Assembly: GCA_963723745.1 (NCBI GenBank)
Contig: CAVRRZ010000001.1
Location: forward strand, 1,240,001-1,304,000
Length of the DNA: 64,000 nucleotides
Reading direction: 5' to 3'
Source: CAVRRZ01 sp963723745
GTDB taxonomy: Bacteria > Actinomycetota > Actinomycetes > Mycobacteriales > Geodermatophilaceae
Shown here: positions 53,601 through 60,610 of the stretch, one piece after another
How positions within the stretch are numbered: position 1 is the first letter of the stretch
How the letters are laid out: each line of letters starts with the position of its first letter
Position numbers and translations under genes: made by a program
The notes under the pieces: model-generated
The model's database searches: none
What the model was told of the DNA's origin: nothing
The model's input: only the letters and a program-made list of their open reading frames with translations

Positions 53601-54959
53601 GCGTGCCGTGTCGCCGTCGTTGCCCACCGACGCGACCGGGCCCTCCCCGTCGGCCGGGCGGGCGTGCGGCAGCCAGCGCACCCACGCCCAGTCGGACCGG
53701 GCGCGCGGGCACAGGACCGTCACCCCCAGGTCGCGGGGAGGGTGGAGGACGGTCAGCTGGAGGACCAGCCAGCGCAGCAGGCCGGCCAGGGAGTCCGACG
53801 GCCCGGACAGACCCAGGACGCCGGCCTCGCGCAGGCCGACCACGACGGGCACCGCGGTCGCGGTGCGGCTGCGTTCCGGGACCTCCTTGCCGTCCGAACC
53901 GACGACCGCCACCTCCGCCGGCAGGTCCGCCACCCCGAGCCGCAGGTCGAGGGCGTCGGCGTCGGCCCGGCGCCGCTCCCACAGCCGCTTCAGCGGCAGC
54001 CGGGCGGTGAGCAGGATGCTCGCGGCGTCGGGGTGGTCGTCCCGGCGCCGCGCGGTCTCCTGGGCGACCGCCTCGTCGACCAGCACGTCGACCTCGGCCA
54101 GCCGGCGTTCGTACTCCTGCCTGGCCCGGCGGTACTCGCGCCCGTGATGCCGCCGGTCGCTGATGACGTTGGCGAGCAGCATGATCGGGCTGGCCAGCCC
54201 GAACATCAGGAAGAGCGGGTTGCGCAGGACCAGGGCCATCACCACCGCGAACGCCAGCGGCATCAGCATGGCGAGGACGGGGATGCGGCGGGTCTCCTTG
54301 GCCGTCGGCTCCTTCGGCAGCGCGATGCGCACCGGACGCCGGTGCGGCAGCAGGCGTGGCGCACGGACGAACGCCCGGGTGCCCGGTGAGGCGGGCTCGA
54401 TCGCGGCGTCGGCCTGCGCCGGTGGTCTGAGGACCAGCTGGGTGTCGCCGAGCTGGAACATCTCGCCCGGCCGGACCCGGACGGAGCCGGTGACCCGGGT
54501 GCCCTCGACGTAGGAGCCGTTGGCCGACCCGAGGTCGGTCAGCTCGGCACCGTCGGGGTCCACCCGCAGCTGCGCGTGGCGGCGGGACATGGAGGGATCG
54601 GCGAAACCCGGCGGTGCCCCGCGGCCGAGCTCGGTGGCGCCGGGTGGGAGGTCCAGGACCAGTCCGCTGTCGGGGCCGCTCACGACGCGCAGCTGCCACC
54701 GTGCCCCGCCGTCGCTGCGCTGCGACCGGACCGGGGGAGCCGCCCGGAGGTGCACGACGGTGCCGTCGACGAGGCCCGACGTCCCCACCGGCTGGTCGTC
54801 GGCCCAGCGGACGCCGTCCCCGTACAGCCCGTCCGCCGGGATCCCGAGCGAGCGGCCGATCGCGGCCGCGAGCCTGCCGACCGGCACGTCGTCGTCGGCG
54901 TCGATCGTGACGTCGACGACCGAGCCGTCGGCCATCCCCACGCTGGCCTGCACCTGCAC
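50601..54959 (-). CDS. EssC-like FtsK/SpoIIIE ATPase with ubiquitin-like and FHA domains
   Basis: A 1452-residue motor. Residues 1-75 look like a ubiquitin-like (EsaB/YukD-type) domain (VQVQASVGMADGSVVDVTI). An FHA domain follows (about 90-180; GRGAPPGFADPSMSRRHAQL, LGSANGSYVEG). Two membrane spans lie near 205-250. Three ATPase domains follow: the first has Walker A GTTGAGKSELLQSL (about 648) and Walker B LLIVIDEFAAM; the second has a degenerate GAPKTGRSQLLR (about 973) and LLLLLDRWEGF; the third GPGRSGKSTVLAV (about 1268) and VVVLLDDAEVL. GTG start follows GGGAGGA. The FHA plus fused ubiquitin-like layout recalls firmicute EssC rather than EccC. It would drive export of the WXG100 proteins. 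Confidence 0.88.
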   Translation of the reverse strand: MQVQASVGMADGSVVDVTIDADDDVPVGRLAAAIGRSLGIPADGLYGDGVRWADDQPVGTSGLVDGTVVHLRAAPPVRSQRSDGGARWQLRVVSGPDSGLVLDLPPGATELGRGAPPGFADPSMSRRHAQLRVDPDGAELTDLGSANGSYVEGTRVTGSVRVRPGEMFQLGDTQLVLRPPAQADAAIEPASPGTRAFVRAPRLLPHRRPVRIALPKEPTAKETRRIPVLAMLMPLAFAVVMALVLRNPLFLMFGLASPIMLLANVISDRRHHGREYRRARQEYERRLAEVDVLVDEAVAQETARRRDDHPDAASILLTARLPLKRLWERRRADADALDLRLGVADLPAEVAVVGSDGKEVPERSRTATAVPVVVGLREAGVLGLSGPSDSLAGLLRWLVLQLTVLHPPRDLGVTVLCPRARSDWAWVRWLPHARPADGEGPVASVGNDGDTARDRVSELVALVRARREALKAHGGSSRPDAFPAHVVVVDGMRALRNTPGLGQLLQEGPAVGVYGICADEEERFLPEAATSTAVFSVEDPALVDIHRSRQEPVLAVLAEAVSPAVAETAARALAPLRDVSLEEDDAVLPDSVRLLDMLDLEPPTPEGVLGHWRRGGNTTRFVLGAGATGPFHLDLRTDGPHGLVAGTTGAGKSELLQSLIAALAVANRPDALNFVLVDYKGGSAFKECVRLPHTVGMVTDLDAHLVQRALTSLGAELRYREHVLDQADVANVDRYQDLRTREPARPPLPRLLIVIDEFAAMAKELPDFVSGLVNVAQRGRSLGIHLILATQRPGSVVSADIRANANLRLCLRVTSTAESADVLEGAPDAARIPKSVPGRAVARLGHGVLVPFQAGRVGGRRPGQGAVAPEPFVARVGWPDLGVAPPERPKALTVSSDVGLTDLSVLVESVAAAAQAEGAVTPRRPWLPPLPESLPVSSLEVEDALALPFGLRDLPEHQAQRPATFDPARDGHLLVIGAPKTGRSQLLRTLAGAAGRRCSVRDVHLYGLDCGNGALLPMQELPHCGAVVMRTQTERAVRLFERLARELDRRQQTLSDGGYADVTEQRRAAAPEERLPHLLLLLDRWEGFVPTLGEVEGGRLTEILMRILREGGSAGISAALTGDRSLGTSRLSSLTDNKLVMRLADRGDYPMMGVGSKQVPDTMPPGRAVTADGALEVQVALLADDSSGAGQAAALAEIAAAARQREGVVPQQLRPFRVDVLPSRISFEEAWKLPRPHEGGLLGLVGVGGDELACVGPDLAGGPAAFVVAGPGRSGKSTVLAVMAEAVLRQGGRVVLGAPKPSPLRDLAGRDGVLGVVEEAGAPLDAWAALLDTTPHGPVVVLLDDAEVLRESPAGELFRSIVRGTAQRPGLRLVLGGNADSICTGLSGWQVDAKRSRQGALLSPQQTMDGDLVGVRVPRSIVGQPVQPGRALVHLGDGALLTVAVPAPPPTG

Positions 54960-55176
54960 GCGGTCCTCCCGATCGGTCGGTCCCGGAACCCGGATCCGGT
55001 CGACCACGGCCGCCCGAGAGCAGCGGAAGCGTAGACGCGCCGTCCGCCCAGGTCCACGCTTCCCGGTGCCTCGCCCCCGTCGGGGGACACCGCGGCGCAG
55101 AACGCCCCGCTGCGCGCCCGCGGGGTCTACCTTGCCGTGCACTGCACTGGAGCGGGGGACGGCGGAGGTTCACGGG

Positions 55177-56802
55177 GTGGCAACCGCGTTCGGACACTAC
55201 GAGCTGCACGAACTGCTGGGCCGCGGCGGGATGGGCGAGGTGTACCGGGCCCTCGACCGCCAGCAGGACCGCTTCGTCGCGCTGAAGCTGCTCTCCCCCC
55301 TGCTCGCGAGCGACGAGGGATTCGTCGAGCGGTTCAAGCGCGAGTCGCGGGCCACCGCGATGCTCAACGACCCGCACGTCATCCCGATCCACAGCTTCGG
55401 CGAGATCGACGGCCGCCTCTACATCGACATGCGGCTGGTCGATGGGGCCGATCTGGCCCAGCTCCTCGCGCGCCAGGAGCCGCTGCCGGCACAGCTCGCG
55501 GGGTCGATCGTCGTCCAGGCGGCGCAGGCGCTGGACTCCGCGCACGCGAAGGGGCTGGTCCACCGGGACGTGAAGCCCTCCAACCTGCTGGTCACCGAGC
55601 AGGGCTTCCTGTACCTCGTCGACTTCGGTCTGGTGCAGGCGCTGGACTTCACCTCGTCCTCGCCGCTGACCTCGCTCGGTCAGACGATCGGCACGTTCGC
55701 CTACATGGCGCCCGAACGGATGGAGGCCGACCGCCCCATCGACGGACGGTCGGACGTGTACTCGCTGACCTGCGTGCTCTACGAGGCGCTGACCGGCCGG
55801 CGGCCGTTCCCGGTGTCGAACGTCGCCGCGCTCACCCGCGCGCACCTCGACCAGCCGCCGCCCCGGGTCACCGACGCCCGGCCGGACCTGCCACGGGAGT
55901 GGGACGACGTCGTCGCACGCGGCATGGCCAAGGACCCTGCCGACCGTTTTCCGACCGCGGGTGCCCTGGCCGCGGCCGTCGGGGACGCCGTGCGCGCCAC
56001 GGACGATCCGGCCGGCCGCGCGGTCACGATTCCCGTGCCGACTCCCCCCGCCGACGACCGCCCGGAGACCCGGCTCTCCCCGCGCCGGGCGGGGAGCGAA
56101 CCGGAGCCGGTCGACGACACGGCGACTGCGGGCACGGGGTCGGCCGGAAGCCGGCGGTTGCTCGTCATTGCCGCCGTGGGCGGCGTCCTCGCAGTCCTCG
56201 CCGGTGTCGGCGGCGTCGGGGCGGCGAGCGGATGGTTCGACGCCACGGCCGCGGGGACGACCACCTCCATAACGCCGACCCCGACCCCGACACCGACCCC
56301 TACGCCGACGCCCACGCCCACCCCGACACCCACGCCCACCCCGACACCCACGCCCTCGTTCGTCCCCGATCCCGTGATCGCATCGGTGTTCCCGGACGTG
56401 TCGAACGGGCGGGCCAGCTGCGAGCGGTTCTACCCGCACTCCAACCAGCTGGTGGCCGCCGACGGCCAGTCGCAGCCGCTGTTCGTGGCCGAGTGCCGGT
56501 ACCCGGAGGCGCCGGACGCCACCGTCTACTACCACCGCTGGGAGAACCAGAACCTGGGACCGGGGTGGGTGGAGGTGCTGCGGCAGTACGCCAAGGCGCC
56601 CGGTCTGGAGAGCGAGCGCTGGACTACCCACGACGGGGTCGACCAGGGCCCCTACGTCGCCATCCTGGGCGGCGCGGCGGGGCCGTCGAGGGTGCAGATC
56701 TTCGCCTGTCTCGACCGTGCCCCGGTCTGCCTCTCGATCACCGCCCCGGGGGTCAACACCGCCCGGCGGGCGTGGGAGACGTTCCGCTCCGTGCCCACGT
56801 AG
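55177..56802 (+). CDS. Transmembrane Ser/Thr protein kinase of the T7SS locus
   Basis: A 541-residue membrane kinase. The catalytic domain (10-265) has GRGGMGEVYRALD, Lys in VALKLL (about 36), HRDVKPSNLL (about 129) and DFGLVQALDF (about 149), so it should be active. One membrane span (about 327-350) precedes about 15 Thr-Pro repeats (367-394), then an external domain of about 145 residues with several Cys. GTG start with GGCGGAGG upstream. Divergent from the FHA-bearing motor gene. Its topology parallels EssB, a pseudokinase with one span and an external domain. Confidence 0.88.
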   Translation: MATAFGHYELHELLGRGGMGEVYRALDRQQDRFVALKLLSPLLASDEGFVERFKRESRATAMLNDPHVIPIHSFGEIDGRLYIDMRLVDGADLAQLLARQEPLPAQLAGSIVVQAAQALDSAHAKGLVHRDVKPSNLLVTEQGFLYLVDFGLVQALDFTSSSPLTSLGQTIGTFAYMAPERMEADRPIDGRSDVYSLTCVLYEALTGRRPFPVSNVAALTRAHLDQPPPRVTDARPDLPREWDDVVARGMAKDPADRFPTAGALAAAVGDAVRATDDPAGRAVTIPVPTPPADDRPETRLSPRRAGSEPEPVDDTATAGTGSAGSRRLLVIAAVGGVLAVLAGVGGVGAASGWFDATAAGTTTSITPTPTPTPTPTPTPTPTPTPTPTPTPTPSFVPDPVIASVFPDVSNGRASCERFYPHSNQLVAADGQSQPLFVAECRYPEAPDATVYYHRWENQNLGPGWVEVLRQYAKAPGLESERWTTHDGVDQGPYVAILGGAAGPSRVQIFACLDRAPVCLSITAPGVNTARRAWETFRSVPT

Positions 56803-56892
56803 CGGACGGAGCGAACCGGTCCGTCACCGATCGGCCGCGACGTCGTTGTCACGGCGAGCTCGTTCCGGTTCCCGTCCCCCGGAGGTCCGCCG

Positions 56893-57735
56893 GTGTCCCT
56901 GCGTCGTTCGTCGTCCCGCCGTCCGCGGCCTGGGCGGGTCCTCCTGGCCGGGGGTCTCGCCGTGGGCTTGCTCCTCGTGCCCGGTACCGCCGTCGCCGCG
57001 GACGACGACCCACCGGCCGGGCCGCTCGGCGAGCTGTCCGCCCTCGTCGACGACGCGCTCGGCGGTGCCACGGGGACCCCGGCGGCGCCCGACGGGTCAG
57101 CCGGGCCGGCGGCCGCCGGCGAGGGTGACAGGGGCGGCGAGGGGGAGGAGGGCGGCACGCCCGGCCTCGACCCGGCCCAGCTCGAGGCGGCCGTCGCCGA
57201 GGTGACCGCCGCGCTGCCGCTCCCGGAGGGCTGCGCGGACGGGGTCCAGGCCGCCCTCGAGCGCCTGGTCACCGACCTGACCGAGCTCGACCCCGGGCAA
57301 CTGGCCGACCCGCAGACGCTCGAAGACCTGCTGAGCAGGCTGGAGGAGGGGCTGACCGGCCTGCAGGCGGGCGAGCCGCCGGCGCTCGCCGAGCTCGACC
57401 CGGCCGAGTTCGGCCTGCCCGACCTCGCCGGCGCCGTCGAGGAGCTCGTCGCCGCGCTCGAGGTCTGCCTGACCCCGCCGGAGACCGACGAGGAGCCGCC
57501 GCCGGCTGGCGACGACCCGGTGCCCCCGGCCGCCGAGCCGCCGGCGGGCGAGGGCCCCGACGCGATGCCGCAGCCGGTGAGCTATCCCGGCTACGCCCCT
57601 ACCGGGGCCACGGCGACGGCGGAGTCCCCCGGCTCCGGTGCCCTCGCGGCGCTGGGGGTGGCGTTGCTCCTGCTCGGCGGAGCGGGTGCGGCCGGATCCC
57701 TGATGCGGTCCCGTGCGGCACGCGGCGAAGGCTGA
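56893..57735 (+). CDS. Exported wall protein with probable sortase signal
   Basis: A 280-residue protein with a signal peptide (about 1-36, VLLAGGLAVGLLLVPGTAVAA), a helical central region with two Cys (EGCADG and EVCLTP), a Pro/Glu-rich stretch, and a C-terminal YAPTGATATAESPG followed by one span (GALAALGVALLLLGGAG) and a basic tail (MRSRAARGEG). Those features match a sortase substrate with an unusual APTG-type motif. The sortase gene starts inside its 3' end. I do not recognise the central region. GTG start after GGAGGTCC. Confidence 0.75.
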   Translation: MSLRRSSSRRPRPGRVLLAGGLAVGLLLVPGTAVAADDDPPAGPLGELSALVDDALGGATGTPAAPDGSAGPAAAGEGDRGGEGEEGGTPGLDPAQLEAAVAEVTAALPLPEGCADGVQAALERLVTDLTELDPGQLADPQTLEDLLSRLEEGLTGLQAGEPPALAELDPAEFGLPDLAGAVEELVAALEVCLTPPETDEEPPPAGDDPVPPAAEPPAGEGPDAMPQPVSYPGYAPTGATATAESPGSGALAALGVALLLLGGAGAAGSLMRSRAARGEG

Positions 57736-58387
57736 CCGCCGCCCCCTCGCGGCGTTCCTGCTCGTCCTCCTGACCGGAGCGGCGCTGCTGGTGTGGGCCC
57801 ACGACCGGCCGGCGGCCGACGCGGCGCAGGCGGTGCCCGCACCGCCGTCCGCACCCGCGCCGCAGGCCCCACCGTCCGCGCAGGCGGCCGCGCTGCCTGC
57901 GGACGGGCCGATCGTCCCGGTACGTATCGCCGTCCCCGCCATCGGCGTCGACGCCGAGGTCGAATCGCGTGGCACCGTGACCTACGAGAACCCGTTCACC
58001 GGGCAGCCGGTCGAGGGCTACGACGTGCCCGTGTCGATGGCGACCACGTCGTGGTGGTCGGACGGTCCGCAGCCGGGTTCCGGACGGATGGCCGTCGTGC
58101 TCGGTCACGCCCAGGACGGCGGCTACGCGGTCTTCAACCGGCTGCACGAGCTGCGTCCGGGCGACCGGGTCGCGCTCACCGACGGGGGCGGCGCCGTGCT
58201 GAGCCTGGAGGTGCTCGGGCAGCCGATGACGGGGCTGGACAAGGCGACCTCGGCGCTGGCGGACGTGCTCAACGGTCACCCCGAGGGCGCCGACCTCGCC
58301 CTGGTCACCTGCGGAGGGGAGTACGACCCCGAGGCGCAGGCCAGCGAGGACAACACCGTGGTGTTCGCAAGCGTCGTCGCCTCCTGA
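57713..58387 (+). CDS. Class F-like sortase
   Basis: A 224-residue membrane-anchored transpeptidase. One N-terminal span (LAAFLLVLLTGAALLVWA), an Ala/Pro-rich linker, then the sortase fold: VRIAVPAIGVDAEV, catalytic His in AVVLGHAQDGG and catalytic Cys in ALVTCGGEYD. The last part (EDNTVVFASVV) corresponds to the strand that usually carries the active-site arginine, which I cannot place with confidence. GTG start lies 23 bp inside the wall-protein gene, so the two are co-translated. Confidence 0.88.
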   Translation: MRHAAKADRRPLAAFLLVLLTGAALLVWAHDRPAADAAQAVPAPPSAPAPQAPPSAQAAALPADGPIVPVRIAVPAIGVDAEVESRGTVTYENPFTGQPVEGYDVPVSMATTSWWSDGPQPGSGRMAVVLGHAQDGGYAVFNRLHELRPGDRVALTDGGGAVLSLEVLGQPMTGLDKATSALADVLNGHPEGADLALVTCGGEYDPEAQASEDNTVVFASVVAS

Positions 58388-58411
58388 GCGTTCCGCACAG
58401 CTGTACTGCAC

Positions 58412-58705
58412 CTAACCCGCGGCCGCGGGCGGCGCCCCGGAGCGGGCGTCGCTGATCCGCGGGAACGGCCGGGGAGAGAAGACCACCTCGACCGGTAGCC
58501 CGAAGAACTCGGCGATGCGCAGCGCCAGGTGCAGGCTCGGGTTGTACTCGCCGCGCTCGAGATAGCCCACCGTCTGGTAGTGGACGCCGAGGGCCTCGGC
58601 CAGCTGGCGGCGGGTCACGCCCTGCTCGGCGCGCAGCAGGGCGATCCGGTTGTAGACCGCATCGCCGCCGCGTTCGGCGCCGGGCGCCGGGGTCGCCGCA
58701 GCCAC
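58412..58705 (-). CDS. XRE-family regulator of the ABC operon
   Basis: A 97-residue protein. The helix-turn-helix (LLRAEQGVTRRQLAEALGVHYQTVGYLERGEYNPS) is followed by LALRIAEFFGLPVEVVFSP, as in small Cro-like regulators associated with ABC transporters. GTG start two bases after the permease stop. It is third of three genes and probably represses the operon. Confidence 0.85.
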   Translation of the reverse strand: MAAATPAPGAERGGDAVYNRIALLRAEQGVTRRQLAEALGVHYQTVGYLERGEYNPSLHLALRIAEFFGLPVEVVFSPRPFPRISDARSGAPPAAAG

Positions 58706-58707
58706 GG

Positions 58708-59568
58708 TCAGTGCACCCACTGGAGGGCGGCGTCCCGCGCCGCAGCGACCTGGGAGCCCGACTGCCGGCGGGCCATGCGACGCAGCACCCGCGGGGTGAC
58801 CAGCAGGCCGACGACCGCCCAGGCGAGGAGCACCAGCGCCGTCGTCACGGGGCGCCACGACCCGGTCAGCTCGAGCGCGGCGGCGGAGTCGGGCAGGAAC
58901 GCCGACCGCATGCCGTGCCCGATCCAGTAGACGGGGAAGACCTGCGCCACCGTCTGCACCCAGCCCCACATGGCCTGGAGGGGGACGAAGATCCCCGAGA
59001 TCGCGGTGAGCACGAGGATCGGCAGCATCCCCCAGGTGCCCACCTTCTGGACGCCGGGGACGACGGAGCCCAGGACCATGCCGATCGGCAGGGTGGCCAG
59101 CAGACCCAGCAGGATCACCCACGCCACGGTGAGCCAGCCGGCCCCGCCGCGCTCCATGATCCCGTCGAAGAGCAGGAAGCTCGGCACGAGGATGACCAGC
59201 AGCATGGGCACCAGGCCGAGCGAGTGGTAGAGCAGCTGGCCGGTCACATACCCCTGCATGCCGTGCGGCAACGCCTTGTGCCGGAGCAGGGTGCCGTCCT
59301 CGCGTTCCATCGCGAGGGCGTAGGCGGGGCCGATGATGACCCCGAAGGCCAGCAGTGCGGCCAGGACGCTGGGCAGCGTGTAGGCCACCACCGAGACCGT
59401 CTGCCCGGCCCCGGTGATCTCGCCGTCCCGGTTGAACCACAGGTACAGCAGCGTGCCGCCGCCCACGAACAGGTAGAAGCCCTGGTCCTGCGGGCTGCGG
59501 ATGCTGAGGACGAACTCGGTCCAGCCCCGGCGCAGGCCCAGGCCGACGGCGTGGCGGGTGGCGTTCAT
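58708..59568 (-). CDS. ABC-2 type transporter permease
   Basis: A 286-residue protein with six predicted spans, including AYTLPSVLAALLAFGVIIGPAYALAMEREDGTLLRHKALP (the elbow helix and loop typical of ABC-2 permeases) and a final GIFVPLQAMWGWVQTVAQVFPVYWIGHGMRSAF block. It is encoded with an ATPase whose stop overlaps its ATG by 4 bp. An exporter of drugs, lipids or a similar molecule; substrate unknown. Confidence 0.9.
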   Translation of the reverse strand: MNATRHAVGLGLRRGWTEFVLSIRSPQDQGFYLFVGGGTLLYLWFNRDGEITGAGQTVSVVAYTLPSVLAALLAFGVIIGPAYALAMEREDGTLLRHKALPHGMQGYVTGQLLYHSLGLVPMLLVILVPSFLLFDGIMERGGAGWLTVAWVILLGLLATLPIGMVLGSVVPGVQKVGTWGMLPILVLTAISGIFVPLQAMWGWVQTVAQVFPVYWIGHGMRSAFLPDSAAALELTGSWRPVTTALVLLAWAVVGLLVTPRVLRRMARRQSGSQVAAARDAALQWVH

Positions 59569-60524
59569 CGCGGCACCTCCACGAGCGCCGGGGCGGTGCT
59601 CCGGTCGCCGGCCTCGAACCTCTGCACCATGGTCAGGTAGGTGTCCTCGAGGCTCGCTCGACGGACCTCGAGGTCGCAGATGTCGTCCCCGTGCTGCTCG
59701 AACAGCCGGCGGACGAAGGGGGTCGCGTCGTCCGTGGCATGCACGAACCGCTGCCCGTCGCAGGTCCACCGCACCTCGGCGGTGCCCGCCACCTGGTGGG
59801 TCAGTTCCTCGGCGCTGCCCTCGGCGACGATGCGCCCGGCGGTGAGGATCAGGATCCGGTCGGCCAGCCGCTCGGCCTCGCCCAGGTCGTGCGTGGTGAG
59901 CAGGATGCTGGTGCCCTCGAGGTCGGACAGCCGGTGCACCAGGTCGTGGAAGTCGCGCCGCGCCTGCGGGTCGAACCCCGCGGTCGGCTCGTCGAGGAAG
60001 AGAAGTTCGGGCCGGCCGATGATGCCGACGGCGACGTCGAGCCGGCGACGCTGCCCGCCGGACAGGGCGCCGATCTTGCGGTCGGCGTGCTCGGTGAGCC
60101 GGACGGTGTCCAGCAGCCAGTCGACGTCGTAGGGCCGCGGGTGCTCCGGCGTCGAGTACGGCCGGAAGTAGCCGCCCAGGCTGGTCAGCAGCTTGCGCGG
60201 GGTCCACCGCGCGTGGTCGCGCCACGACTGCAGCACGACGCCCACCCGCGCGCGCCACGCGTCCCCGGCCGTGGCCGGGTCCTGGCCCAGCACCCGGACG
60301 TCGCCCGCCGAGGGCAGCCGGAAGCCCTCGAGGATCTCGATCGTGGTCGTCTTACCGGCGCCGTTGGGCCCGAGCAGGCAGACCACCTCGCCCGCGTGGA
60401 CCTCGAGGTCGACGCCGGTCAGCACCTCCTGTGGCCCGTAGCTCATCCGCAGGCCGCGGACCGACACCACCGGTTCCCCGTCGGGTACCGGCGCCCGATC
60501 CTCGGAGAGGGACGGTTCTGCCAT
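59565..60524 (-). CDS. ABC transporter ATPase (ABC-2 exporter)
   Basis: A 319-residue ATPase with Walker A LLGPNGAGKTTTIEIL, Q-loop VVLQSWRDH, signature LSGGQRRRLDVAVGI, Walker B LLFLDEPTAGFD and the H-loop TTHDLGEAERL. A C-terminal domain of 80 residues is of the DrrA/CcmA type. ATG start MAEPSLSEDR. It heads the ATPase-permease-XRE operon; a palindromic operator lies 35-48 bp upstream. Confidence 0.93.
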   Translation of the reverse strand: MAEPSLSEDRAPVPDGEPVVSVRGLRMSYGPQEVLTGVDLEVHAGEVVCLLGPNGAGKTTTIEILEGFRLPSAGDVRVLGQDPATAGDAWRARVGVVLQSWRDHARWTPRKLLTSLGGYFRPYSTPEHPRPYDVDWLLDTVRLTEHADRKIGALSGGQRRRLDVAVGIIGRPELLFLDEPTAGFDPQARRDFHDLVHRLSDLEGTSILLTTHDLGEAERLADRILILTAGRIVAEGSAEELTHQVAGTAEVRWTCDGQRFVHATDDATPFVRRLFEQHGDDICDLEVRRASLEDTYLTMVQRFEAGDRSTAPALVEVPR

Positions 60525-60558
60525 GGCTGCACCACCGATCTGCGTCGCGGTGGTGAGA

Positions 60559-60572
60559 TAGTAGGACTACTA
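60559..60572. promoter_or_regulatory. Candidate operator of the ABC operon
   Basis: TAGTAG-GA-CTACTA, a perfect 6-bp-arm inverted repeat in an AT-richer patch upstream of the ABC ATPase. It is a good candidate site for the XRE regulator encoded at the end of the operon. Confidence 0.55.
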
Positions 60573-60610
60573 CATCCATAGCACCAGTGCTTCGGCCGCG
60601 GCGACCGCCG

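Noticed and set aside
56271..56357. Short repeat tract as a CRISPR or origin
   Set aside because: It encodes Thr-Pro dipeptides in frame within the kinase gene and has no spacers or DnaA boxes.
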